Assembly: GCF_011927785.1 (NCBI RefSeq)
Contig: NZ_JAATJK010000001.1
Coordinates: 3,629,001-3,693,000 of the forward strand
DNA length: 64,000 nt
Source: Micromonospora profundi
GTDB lineage: Bacteria > Actinomycetota > Actinomycetes > Mycobacteriales > Micromonosporaceae
Direction of reading: 5' to 3'
Below the pieces are notes generated by a model. It was not told the origin of the DNA. It made no database searches and saw nothing but the letters and a program-made list of their open reading frames with translations. This document shows, one piece after another, positions 46,051-53,764 of this stretch (positions are counted from its first letter, which is position 1; every line of letters starts with the position of its first letter). Both the position numbers and the translations under genes were made by a program.

Positions 46051-46631
46051 CCACCGCTACCAGCCTCATCGAGCCTTATCCCTTTCGGTCCGGTACCGCT
46101 ACCGATACCGATACCGATGAACGCCCGGACTGCCAGGCCGAAGCCCAGATGCGGGACATTCACCGCAACAACGGGGATGCGTTGCTTCATTTCCTGCGAG
46201 GTTTGGTATCCGACAGCGTCTCCCACACCGCAGAGGACCTGGTGCAGGAGACCATGCTGCGTGCCTGGCGAAACCTCGACGCGGTGCCCACCGAGCCCGA
46301 GCCGCAGCGACGCTGGCTGTTCAAGGTGGCCCGCCGACTGGCGATCGACGCGTACCGCAGAAGGCGGGCGCGGCCGGCGGAGGTGAGCCTTCTCGACGTC
46401 GATCCCGCGGGCTTCGGAAACGAGGCATCCGAGGCGGTGGTCGCCACGCTCACGATGCGGCACGCCATTGGCCGGCTCAGCGACGCCCACAAGTCGGTGG
46501 TCCTGGAGTTGTACGTGAAAGGGCGCACCGTCGACGAAGCCGCGGCTCGCCTCGGCGTTCCGCCCGGCACCGTCAAATCACGCGCACACTATGCCCTCCA
46601 GCAGCTGCGTAAGGCGTTACTGACGGGCTGA
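46047..46631 (+). CDS. ECF-like RNA polymerase sigma factor
   Basis: A 194-residue sigma-70 family factor with region 2 (HFLRGLVSDSVSHTAEDLVQ then ETMLRAWRN and RWLFKVARRLAIDAYRRRRA) and region 4 (LSDAHKSVVLELYVKGRTVD, EAAARLGVPPGTVKSRAHYA). The N-terminus has a short Thr/Asp repeat. No anti-sigma gene adjoins. ATGA overlap with the LAL regulator makes equimolar synthesis likely, and both probably act on the peptide operon promoter downstream. Confidence 0.88.
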   Translation: MTTATSLIEPYPFRSGTATDTDTDERPDCQAEAQMRDIHRNNGDALLHFLRGLVSDSVSHTAEDLVQETMLRAWRNLDAVPTEPEPQRRWLFKVARRLAIDAYRRRRARPAEVSLLDVDPAGFGNEASEAVVATLTMRHAIGRLSDAHKSVVLELYVKGRTVDEAAARLGVPPGTVKSRAHYALQQLRKALLTG

Positions 46632-46770
46632 CACCGGCAGCTTCCCGACCCGCCACCATTGCGTGGGTGGCCATTCCTCGTGCGCACGACATCTGCGTCG
46701 CCGTCAGCGGTCGCGCCGCTACCCGCGGTCTGTCCATGTCGGACAGCGTGCCCGTTCTACAGGACACCGA

Positions 46771-46811
46771 ACCCCTTATGCAGAGCGCTGTACCCCTTAT
46801 ATGGGACACCG
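46771..46811. promoter_or_regulatory. Direct repeats in the promoter region of the precursor gene
   Basis: ACCCCTTAT occurs at 46771-46779 and 46792-46800, exactly 21 bases (two helical turns) apart, and GGACACCG at 46762-46769 and 46804-46811, 42 bases apart. CTGTCC/GGACAG (46730-46746) forms an inverted repeat just before. The whole 46632-46942 gap is less GC-rich than its surroundings and is the only space for the precursor promoter. These look like activator sites, perhaps for the LAL protein. Confidence 0.45.
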
Positions 46812-46905
46812 CATTCGGAGCCACATTCATCGACTCTCAAGATTTCAGCAAGATGGATTGACTGTCGCATGTATTCAGTCACGGGCGTGATTACGATCTC
46901 CTCGC

Positions 46906-46923
46906 CCATCCCAGAAGGGATGG
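46906..46923 (+). promoter_or_regulatory. 5'-UTR hairpin before the precursor gene
   Basis: CCATCCC (46906-46912) pairs with GGGATGG (46917-46923) around AGAA, ending 8 bases before the AAGGAGG ribosome binding site of the precursor. It may stabilise the mRNA or modulate translation. Confidence 0.4.
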
Positions 46924-46942
46924 CTCTTTCCAAGGAGGTCTC

Positions 46943-47155
46943 ATGGCGTCTACGAACGGGCTCGACCTGTCCGGGCTGGAACTCGACGACATCGAGTACG
47001 GCAACGAGCCGCTGGCGGGGATCGAGTCGATCGCCTCGGTCAGCTCGATCTCGGTGACCGACGGGCCGACCAGCGGGCGGACCTGCTGCAGCAGCGGCGG
47101 GACCACCGGGTTCAGCAAGCCGCTCGGCGGTGGCACCTACAGCCTCGGCCACTGA
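46943..47155 (+). CDS. Azole-type RiPP (TOMM) precursor peptide
   Basis: A 70-residue peptide with an excellent ribosome binding site (AAGGAGG, 4 bases before the start). The first ~40 residues are acidic and amphipathic (GLDLSGLELDDIEYGNEPLA), like leaders bound by F-type proteins of TOMM clusters. The C-terminal part is rich in Cys, Ser, Thr and Gly: SGRTCCSSGGTTGFSKPL and GGGTYSLGH, with two adjacent cysteines (48, 49) and at least seven Ser/Thr that could become azoles or glycosylation sites. The position before cyclodehydratase, dehydrogenase and F-protein genes makes this the substrate. The cleavage site is not evident; the G41-P-T-S-G45 region is a guess. No protease gene is nearby. 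Confidence 0.8.
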   Translation: MASTNGLDLSGLELDDIEYGNEPLAGIESIASVSSISVTDGPTSGRTCCSSGGTTGFSKPLGGGTYSLGH

Positions 47156-47169
47156 CGCACTAGAAGCCA

Positions 47170-47187
47170 GGTAGGCGTACGCCTGCC
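47170..47187 (+). terminator. Hairpin between precursor and biosynthetic genes
   Basis: AGGCGTACGCCT (47173-47184) is a perfect palindrome extended by GG/CC and a G-T pair, 15 bases past the precursor stop. In RiPP operons such attenuating hairpins let the precursor mRNA exceed that of the enzymes. Confidence 0.5.
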
Positions 47188-47256
47188 AACGGCCGGGTCC
47201 GGCGCTGGCACCGTCCGGCGTCGGACACGCCGCCATCGCCCCGGAGGGAATCGCAC

Positions 47257-48687
47257 ATGCCGGACACGGTGCCGCAGCGGAGGGCGGGTGCGCCCGCACC
47301 ATCGCTCAGCGTGGTCATACCGACGTTCCGAGACGCCCCGAGTCTGGAGTTGACGCTGCGGTCCCTCACGCGGCAGACGCTGCCAGCGGAGCGCTTCGAA
47401 GTGATAGTGGTACGCGACGGTGGCCCGGAGGGCGCCGAGGACTACGCCGGGGTGGCGGACCACGGCAAGGGCCTCAACCTGCGCATCATCGACCTCCCTG
47501 ACCGACGCGGGCGGTCCGGGGCGCGCAACGAGGGAATCCGGCACGCCACCGCCGACACCATCCTCTTCCTCGACAGCGACTCGTACGCCTGCTCCGGGCT
47601 CCTCGAACGGCACGTCGCCTTCCACGCCGCGTCCACCACCTCCCGCGTGCTGATCGGACGGCGCAACGAACTGGGCCGCCGTCACCTCGACGCGGTGCTC
47701 GGTGGCGGCCCCATGACGCCGAGCGCCGAGCTGCGCGCCGACGACGGGGGCGACCTGCGCTTCACCAACGGCATGCCGATCGGCGACGAATGGCTCGGCG
47801 CCATGTGGATGTTCGCGTACGGGCACAACGTGTCGGTAGCCCGGGAGACCGTGACCGCCGTCGGCGGGTTCGACGAGAGCTTCGGCGCCCGGTGGGGTTG
47901 GGAGGACCTGGAGTTCTTCTACCGGGTCGACCGCGAACTCGGCCCACAGAAGCGCGCCTTTCGGTACGACGCCGAGGCGCTTGTCTACCACCTGCCGCAC
48001 TACCGGAACATGTACCAGAACATCCAGGAGTACACCGGCAACCGCGAGGTGATCCTGGCGAAGTACCGCAACATCGACTGGGAGTTCGTCGGTCTGGTCG
48101 ACCCGATCCACTCGGCGGAGATCCTCGCCCGATACCGGGACTCGATCGCCGACTGTCTGAGCCGGCAGGCATGCCGGATCGCCCCAGCGTGGCGATGGCT
48201 GGGCGACCGGTTGTCCGGCGTACGGACGTTGTGGATCGGCACCGGCACCGGCGAGGTGGACCTCGGTGACGACGCGCTCACATTCGACTACGGCGTCCCC
48301 GCCGGAGGGCGGAACTACCACCTGGTCGGTATCGAGCCGCCCATCGAGCCGGGCAGCCTCGACGCCGTCGTCAGCGTCGACTTCTGGCGTTACCTGTACT
48401 GGCAGGAGCTGTGCACCTTCCTGACGACGTCGGCCCGCCTCGGCGCGGAGATCTACCTCGTCGGCACCGACACGGAGCTGTCGGCCGGGCCGCCACCCGG
48501 CCGGGAGGAGGTGCGGTATCTGGCACGCGCCCTGCGTCACAGCTTCACCGTCACCGTGCTGCGCACCGAGCAGCCGAACGGCCCGTGGGCTCTGCACCTG
48601 CGCCACCACAGCGCCGACGACAGCGTTCCCGGTACCACCTCGACCGATGTCGAGCCCGCACCGCCGACGGCGGACGCGCCCAGGTGA
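47257..48687 (+). CDS. GT2-family glycosyltransferase with extra C-terminal domain
   Basis: A 476-residue cytoplasmic protein. Residues 15-250 are a family 2 glycosyltransferase: SVVIPTFRDAPSLELTLRSL, DSD metal motif at 106-108 and WED at 215-217 (RWGWEDLEFFYRV). Residues ~310-450 form a separate Rossmann-like part (TLWIGTGTGEVDLGDDALTF, LDAVVSVDFWRY) resembling a degenerate class I methyltransferase; function unclear. The start has GGAGGG upstream. It is the first gene after the precursor and overlaps the ABC ATPase gene (GTGA). S- and O-glycosyltransferases of glycocins are also GT2, so peptide glycosylation is the simplest reading; a transfer to another acceptor cannot be excluded. Confidence 0.83.
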   Translation: MPDTVPQRRAGAPAPSLSVVIPTFRDAPSLELTLRSLTRQTLPAERFEVIVVRDGGPEGAEDYAGVADHGKGLNLRIIDLPDRRGRSGARNEGIRHATADTILFLDSDSYACSGLLERHVAFHAASTTSRVLIGRRNELGRRHLDAVLGGGPMTPSAELRADDGGDLRFTNGMPIGDEWLGAMWMFAYGHNVSVARETVTAVGGFDESFGARWGWEDLEFFYRVDRELGPQKRAFRYDAEALVYHLPHYRNMYQNIQEYTGNREVILAKYRNIDWEFVGLVDPIHSAEILARYRDSIADCLSRQACRIAPAWRWLGDRLSGVRTLWIGTGTGEVDLGDDALTFDYGVPAGGRNYHLVGIEPPIEPGSLDAVVSVDFWRYLYWQELCTFLTTSARLGAEIYLVGTDTELSAGPPPGREEVRYLARALRHSFTVTVLRTEQPNGPWALHLRHHSADDSVPGTTSTDVEPAPPTADAPR

Positions 48688-49703
48688 CGGTCATCGAAGC
48701 GCGCGGTCTCCGCAAGGTGTTCCGGATCGCCAACAAGCCGCCCGGGTTCGGCGGTTCGGTCCGGCACCTGATCCGGCCGCGCTATCACGAGCACACGGCT
48801 GTGGACGGCATCGACCTGGACATCCAGGCCGGTGAGGCGGTCGCCTACGTGGGGCCGAACGGAGCGGGCAAGTCCACAACCGTCAAGCTCCTCACCGGGA
48901 TCATCCAGCCCACCGCCGGTCAGGTCCGGGTGTGCGGGCTCGTCCCTCACGTCGACCGCCGCGCCAACGCCCACAACATCGGTGTGCTCTTCGGCCAGCG
49001 CAGCCAACTGTGGTGGGATCTGCCCGTCCGGGACTCGCTGGGCCTGCTGCGGGATCTCTACCGAATTCCGCAGCGCCGCTTCGAGGCGCGGCTGGCCGAG
49101 TTGGAACCCGTACTCGGCCTTGCCGATCTGCTTCCCGTGGTGGCCCGCAAGCTGTCGCTGGGCCAGCGGATGCGGGCCGACCTGGCCGCCGTCCTGCTGC
49201 ACAGCCCGCAGGTCGTGTACCTCGACGAGCCGACCATCGGCCTGGACATCACGGCCCGCGACGCGGTACGCGGCTTCCTGCGCGAACTGACCCGCAACGG
49301 CACCACCCTGATGCTCACCACACACGACCTCGCCGACATCGAGGAGGTCTGCGACCGCATCGTCATCGTCGACGGCGGACGGATCATCCACGACAACTCA
49401 CTCACCGCGATCAAGAACGAGTTGGCGCGGGACCGGACGATGCACCTCCTGCTGGCCACCGACTGCCCCGACCTGGACATGTCCGCCGCCCTGCCCGGCA
49501 CGTGGTCGGACGTGGGCGAGGACCACCGGAGAGTGTCGGTGCGCTTCGACCGGTTCGACTACAGCGCCGGGGACGTTCTGTCCGCTGTGGGCCGCCACGC
49601 CACGGTGACCGACGTCCACATCGACGAGCCGTCCATCGAGGACATCGTGCGCAGGCTGTACGCCGGTGAGATGACGTCCGGTCAGGTGGCGTCGGCGTCA
49701 TGA
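48684..49703 (+). CDS. ABC transporter ATP-binding protein of the peptide cluster
   Basis: A 339-residue ATPase with Walker A GPNGAGKSTT, Q-loop FGQRSQLWWDLPV, signature LSLGQRMRADLA, Walker B VVYLDEPTIGLD and H-loop TTHDL. The FGQRSQLWWDLP pattern is typical of ATPases paired with the ABC-2 permeases of the PF06182-like kind, as here. Start GTG overlaps the glycosyltransferase stop; stop overlaps the first permease. Probably peptide export or self-protection. Confidence 0.9.
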   Translation: MTVIEARGLRKVFRIANKPPGFGGSVRHLIRPRYHEHTAVDGIDLDIQAGEAVAYVGPNGAGKSTTVKLLTGIIQPTAGQVRVCGLVPHVDRRANAHNIGVLFGQRSQLWWDLPVRDSLGLLRDLYRIPQRRFEARLAELEPVLGLADLLPVVARKLSLGQRMRADLAAVLLHSPQVVYLDEPTIGLDITARDAVRGFLRELTRNGTTLMLTTHDLADIEEVCDRIVIVDGGRIIHDNSLTAIKNELARDRTMHLLLATDCPDLDMSAALPGTWSDVGEDHRRVSVRFDRFDYSAGDVLSAVGRHATVTDVHIDEPSIEDIVRRLYAGEMTSGQVASAS

Positions 49704-50491
49704 AGGCGTACCGCGCACTGGCCCGCGTGGCCTGGTCGACAGTTCTTGTGTACCGGGGCAACTTCCTGCTGCAACTGCTCGGTGTGGCGGTGCAGACCGT
49801 TGCCGTGCTCGCCGTGTGGCGGGTGGTGCTCTCCGGCGGCACGGGTGACGTCGGTGGCTTCGGTTGGGAGCAGATCAAGGCGTACCTGCTCGTCTCGTTC
49901 GCGACCACCACGATCCTGTCCAGCTTCAGCGACGCGCTGTTGGCCGACCGGGTGCTCAGCGGCCACGTGGCGCTGGACCTGGTCAAGCCGGTGGACTACC
50001 AGCTCGCCCGGTTCTGGGAGGTGCTCGGATACCTGGTGGCCGAGGTCATCACCGTCATCGCCATGGGCTCGGTGCTGGTGATCGCGTTCGGCGGAGTGCC
50101 GGTGCCCTCGGGGGCCCAGGCGGTGCTGTTCCTGGCGAGCCTGCTCATCGTCGTCCCGCTCAAGTTCGGGCTCGTCTACCTCACCGGATTGGCCTGCTTC
50201 TGGACAGAGAACCACCAGGGGGTGAGCATGGCGCGGGTCGCCGTGACGAACATCCTGTCCGGTGCGATGGTGCCGATCGCGCTCTACCCGGGCGCGCTGC
50301 GGTGGCTGGCCGAGGTCTCACCGTTCGCCGGGATCGTCTCCACCCCCGCCCTGCTGTTCCTCGGCAGGGTGAGCGGCACCGAGGGCGTACGGCTCGTCCT
50401 CTGGCAGATCGTCTGGACGGTCGCGCTGTGGCTCATCGCCCGCCTCGTGTGGCGGCTCGCGGTGGGTCGGCTCGTGGTGCACGGAGGCTGA
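49700..50491 (+). CDS. ABC-2 family permease 1 of the peptide cluster
   Basis: A 263-residue membrane protein with six predicted TM segments, of the ABC-2 permease family found as pairs (YLLVSFATTTILSSF, VALDLVKPVDYQLARFWEVL). ATGA overlap with the ATPase gene. It forms a heterodimer with permease 2 whose gene starts 1 base after its stop. Confidence 0.85.
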   Translation: MKAYRALARVAWSTVLVYRGNFLLQLLGVAVQTVAVLAVWRVVLSGGTGDVGGFGWEQIKAYLLVSFATTTILSSFSDALLADRVLSGHVALDLVKPVDYQLARFWEVLGYLVAEVITVIAMGSVLVIAFGGVPVPSGAQAVLFLASLLIVVPLKFGLVYLTGLACFWTENHQGVSMARVAVTNILSGAMVPIALYPGALRWLAEVSPFAGIVSTPALLFLGRVSGTEGVRLVLWQIVWTVALWLIARLVWRLAVGRLVVHGG

Positions 50492-50492
50492 C

Positions 50493-51290
50493 ATGCGTGA
50501 ACTGGCCACCGTCGCCCGGATCTACCTGCGCATGCTCGGCGTCTACGTGCGCGCCGTGTTGGAGTACCGCACCGACGCGCTGATCCTCATCGCCGCGACA
50601 GTGCTCACCCAACTGGCCGGCGTGGTCTTCCTCCTGGCCGTCTTCGCCCAGGTGCCGGCGCTTGGTGGCTGGCTGCGCTGGGAGGTGATGTGCGTGTACG
50701 CAATGGTGGTGCTCGCCGAGGGCATCGGCTCGCTCCTGTTCGAGGGCACGTGGCACCTCGCCGCGTTCGTGAACCTCGGTGTGCTCGACTACCTGCTGGT
50801 GCGCCCGTACCCAGTGGTGCTCCAGGTCACCGGCTCCACCGTCGGCCCGAACGGCCTCGGCACGACGGGGCTCGGGCTGGTCCTGCTCGGGTTGGCGGTG
50901 CCCCGCATCGACGTCGACTGGGGTCCGGCGGTCGTCGCCTGGGCGCTGATCCTGCTGGTGAGCGGCATCCTCGTGAAGATCGCGATCAACCTGGCCACAA
51001 ACAGCACCGCCTTCTGGCTGCTCAGCCCGTCCAGCTCGCTGGCCGCCACCGTCCACACCCTCGGCGACCTGGCCCGCTACCCGATCACCGTGTACGGCGT
51101 GGGTGTCCGCACCGTGGTGACGATGGTGCCGCTCGCGTTCGTGGGATATTTCCCGGCCGCGAGCCTGCTGGGCAAGGGCGTCTCGGCGACGATCGGCGCG
51201 TTCACGCCGCTTGTCGCCGCCGGCTCTCTGGCCGCCGCCTGGGCCTACTTCCGCCTGGGACTTCGCCGCTACGAAAGCGCAGGGAACTGA
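50493..51290 (+). CDS. ABC-2 family permease 2 of the peptide cluster
   Basis: A 265-residue membrane protein with six predicted TM segments, distantly similar to permease 1 (VLDYLLVRPYPVVLQVTGST matches the DLVKPVDYQLARFWEVL region). The three genes make a complete exporter. SagB starts 1 base after its stop. No proteolytic C39 domain is present in any of them. Confidence 0.85.
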   Translation: MRELATVARIYLRMLGVYVRAVLEYRTDALILIAATVLTQLAGVVFLLAVFAQVPALGGWLRWEVMCVYAMVVLAEGIGSLLFEGTWHLAAFVNLGVLDYLLVRPYPVVLQVTGSTVGPNGLGTTGLGLVLLGLAVPRIDVDWGPAVVAWALILLVSGILVKIAINLATNSTAFWLLSPSSSLAATVHTLGDLARYPITVYGVGVRTVVTMVPLAFVGYFPAASLLGKGVSATIGAFTPLVAAGSLAAAWAYFRLGLRRYESAGN

Positions 51291-51291
51291 C

Positions 51292-52866
51292 ATGTCCAAC
51301 GTCAGCACCACCGTCGACGCTCACGAGGGATCGCTCGTCGGGGCGTACCAGGAGGCGGTGATCGGTCGCACGATGATCCGCTCACCGGGTGACCCGCCAC
51401 CGACCAAACAGTACGCCGGCGCGCGTCGGGTGCCGTTGCACTGGCCCGGCCCCGGAGCACCCGGGGACGGCGAGGGCGACCTCGACTGGCTCAACGCGGC
51501 CCTGCTGGCCTTCGCGCCGACCCGCGTCGACCACCTGTCACCGGCGGCCGTCTCCGTCATCACCGGATACCCGGCGCACATCGCCGACACCGGCCGTTAC
51601 GGCGGGGGCAGTAATGCCCTGCGCCGCAGCGCGCCGTCCGGCGGCGCGTTCTATCCCGGCGAGATCTACCTGTCCTGGAACGGGTCGCTGGGTCTGGCTG
51701 CCGGGCTGTACCACTACGACCAGGTGCACCACTGCCTGGAGTTGCTGCGCACGGGCGACCCGGCACCGCACCTGGCCGAGGCGCTGCGACACCTGGTGCG
51801 GCAGCCGAACGCCCTGCTGCTGACCTGCCGGCCGTGGAAGAACACCCACAAATACACCACCTTCAGCTACCAGATCACCGCCACCGACATCGGGGTGCTG
51901 GCCGCCCAGGCGCTCACCGTCTTTCCGTCCGGCCGGGTGCACCTCTCGTTCGACAGCGCCAGGCTCGACGACCTGCTCGCCCTCGACAGCACCGTCGAGA
52001 GCGTCTACGCGGTAGTGGAGTGCGGCGGGCCGGCCGCGCCGTCCGCGGCGCCGCTGGGCGCGATCGAACCAGGGCTTACCGAACACGGGCTGGACGTCGA
52101 CCGGGAGGTGCTGGCCACAGTCCATACCAGCGCGCTCGCGTTGCACGACGCCTGCCGGGCCGGAGGCGCGAGCACGACGGACCGGCCAGCGGCGGCACCG
52201 GCAGCGGTCGGCACCACGGCCGACGAGCCGGTACGACTGCCCGCGCCGTCGGCGCTCGACCTACGGGCGGCGCTACCGCGACGCCGGTCCTCCGGAGGCA
52301 TGCGGCCGGGGCTGATCCTGGCGCAACTGTCCGACGTGCTCGCCCACGCCGGACGCGAACTCGCGACGGACCCGGTCCACCCCGACCTGCGCCCCCTGTT
52401 GTGGTGCGCCGTCAGCTCCGTGCAGGGCATCGCCCCCGGTGCGTACCGCTACGACCCCGCAAGCCACACCCTGACCGCCACGAACAGCGCGGCGACGGGA
52501 GGGCAGATGACGCAGGCCACGGACAGCCTCTCGGGTCGGCTGCTCAACGCCGGCGCGACGATCTACGCCGTCGCCGGCTGCCCTCCCGAGCGGTTGGATC
52601 CCTTGTCGTACCGCCTGCTTCTCATCCTCACCGGGGCGGTCGTGCAGCGGATCTGCCTGAGCGGCGCCGCCGTCGGCGCCGCCACCCGCCCCGCCCTCAG
52701 CTTCGTGCCGACAGCGGTACGCACGCTTCTCACCCTGCCGCCGGGGCACACCACGATGGTGCAGGTCCACCTCGGCACCGCAGGCCCGTGCCCGGGCCTG
52801 TTGTCGGTCCCGGCGGTCGACCCGGTCGCCGCCGCCAGTTGGCAGGAGCGACGGCATGGACAATAG
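51292..52866 (+). CDS. SagB-type azoline dehydrogenase, tandem nitroreductase domains
   Basis: A 524-residue FMN-dependent dehydrogenase that would oxidise azolines to azoles. Two nitroreductase-like SagB units are visible, about residues 30-255 (RRSAPSGGAFYPGEIYLSWN, GLYHYDQVHHCLELL) and 310-510 (RRRSSGGMRPGLILAQLSDV, GAYRYDPASHTLTA), as in thiopeptide and related TOMM dehydrogenases. The AGGGA ribosome binding site precedes ATG 51292. The TauD-like gene overlaps by 11 bases. A decayed copy of its 5' end lies at 42425-42555. Confidence 0.87.
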   Translation: MSNVSTTVDAHEGSLVGAYQEAVIGRTMIRSPGDPPPTKQYAGARRVPLHWPGPGAPGDGEGDLDWLNAALLAFAPTRVDHLSPAAVSVITGYPAHIADTGRYGGGSNALRRSAPSGGAFYPGEIYLSWNGSLGLAAGLYHYDQVHHCLELLRTGDPAPHLAEALRHLVRQPNALLLTCRPWKNTHKYTTFSYQITATDIGVLAAQALTVFPSGRVHLSFDSARLDDLLALDSTVESVYAVVECGGPAAPSAAPLGAIEPGLTEHGLDVDREVLATVHTSALALHDACRAGGASTTDRPAAAPAAVGTTADEPVRLPAPSALDLRAALPRRRSSGGMRPGLILAQLSDVLAHAGRELATDPVHPDLRPLLWCAVSSVQGIAPGAYRYDPASHTLTATNSAATGGQMTQATDSLSGRLLNAGATIYAVAGCPPERLDPLSYRLLLILTGAVVQRICLSGAAVGAATRPALSFVPTAVRTLLTLPPGHTTMVQVHLGTAGPCPGLLSVPAVDPVAAASWQERRHGQ

Positions 52867-53764
52867 CCCGATCACGATCGTCGCGGATGCCGCGCCCGAG
52901 GCGGTGTTGGCCACGGTCATCGCGGACGGAGCGGCCCTGATCCGGGGGGTGCCCGCACCCCGCGAGGCGTTCCAGGCCCTCGGTGACGCGGTGATGGAGC
53001 CGCTGCGGCACGAGAACCGGATCAGCAATGAGCGGGACCTGGTCCCCGACGACCCCACCACCACCACCGTGACCTGCGGCACCGAGGGCATTCCGCTGCA
53101 CCGGGAGGCCTCCTACCTGCCGGGCGCGCCCGACCTGCTGACCTTCCACTGTGTACGACCCGCGGCGGTCGGTGGCGCGACCACCCTCTGCGACGGGGTG
53201 GCGCTGCTGGACACCTTGGAGCCCGCGACCCGGGCCACCCTGACGGGGCTGGACATCGTGTGGGAGACGCCGCTGGGCCCCGAGCACTGGCCGGCGCTGA
53301 CCGGCACGACCGACCGGGCGGCGGCGATCCGGTACGTGCGCGGTTGGGCCGCGCATCTGCTGCCCTGGCAGACGATCGACGCCGGATTCGACGGCGACGT
53401 CCTGACGATCGCGTTCGGCACCCCGTGCACGCCGCCGACGCTGTTCGGGGGCGTACCCGCGTTCTGCAACTCGTTGCTCATCACCGCCCCCGACGCCGAC
53501 GACTACGTCGAGGGGCAACTGCGGGTGCGACTGGCCCAGGGCGGCCCGATCCCACCCGACCTGCTCGACGAGGTCCGACAGGTCGCCAGGCGGCTGACGG
53601 TGGCCGTGCCGTGGCAGGCCGGCGACACCGTCGTGGTGGACAACACCCGGTACCTGCACGGACGGCAGGCGTTCGACGACCCGGCCAGAAACGTGCTGGT
53701 CCGGATGGGATATCTACGTCCGAGGTGGATGCCCTCGGCAAACGTGGGAGAGGCGAACCGATGA
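52856..53764 (+). CDS. TauD/TfdA-like Fe(II)/2-oxoglutarate oxygenase
   Basis: A 302-residue non-heme iron oxygenase. The metal motif is His82-x-Glu84 (GIPLHREASYLPG), the HxE form known from clavaminate synthase and VioC, with a distal His in NTRYLHGRQAF and Arg in NVLVRMGYLRPRW for 2-oxoglutarate. It probably hydroxylates the peptide or a precursor residue. Its start overlaps sagB by 11 bases and its stop overlaps the F-protein gene (ATGA), so it belongs to the operon. Such an enzyme is not a standard part of TOMM clusters. Confidence 0.85.
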   Translation: MDNSPITIVADAAPEAVLATVIADGAALIRGVPAPREAFQALGDAVMEPLRHENRISNERDLVPDDPTTTTVTCGTEGIPLHREASYLPGAPDLLTFHCVRPAAVGGATTLCDGVALLDTLEPATRATLTGLDIVWETPLGPEHWPALTGTTDRAAAIRYVRGWAAHLLPWQTIDAGFDGDVLTIAFGTPCTPPTLFGGVPAFCNSLLITAPDADDYVEGQLRVRLAQGGPIPPDLLDEVRQVARRLTVAVPWQAGDTVVVDNTRYLHGRQAFDDPARNVLVRMGYLRPRWMPSANVGEANR

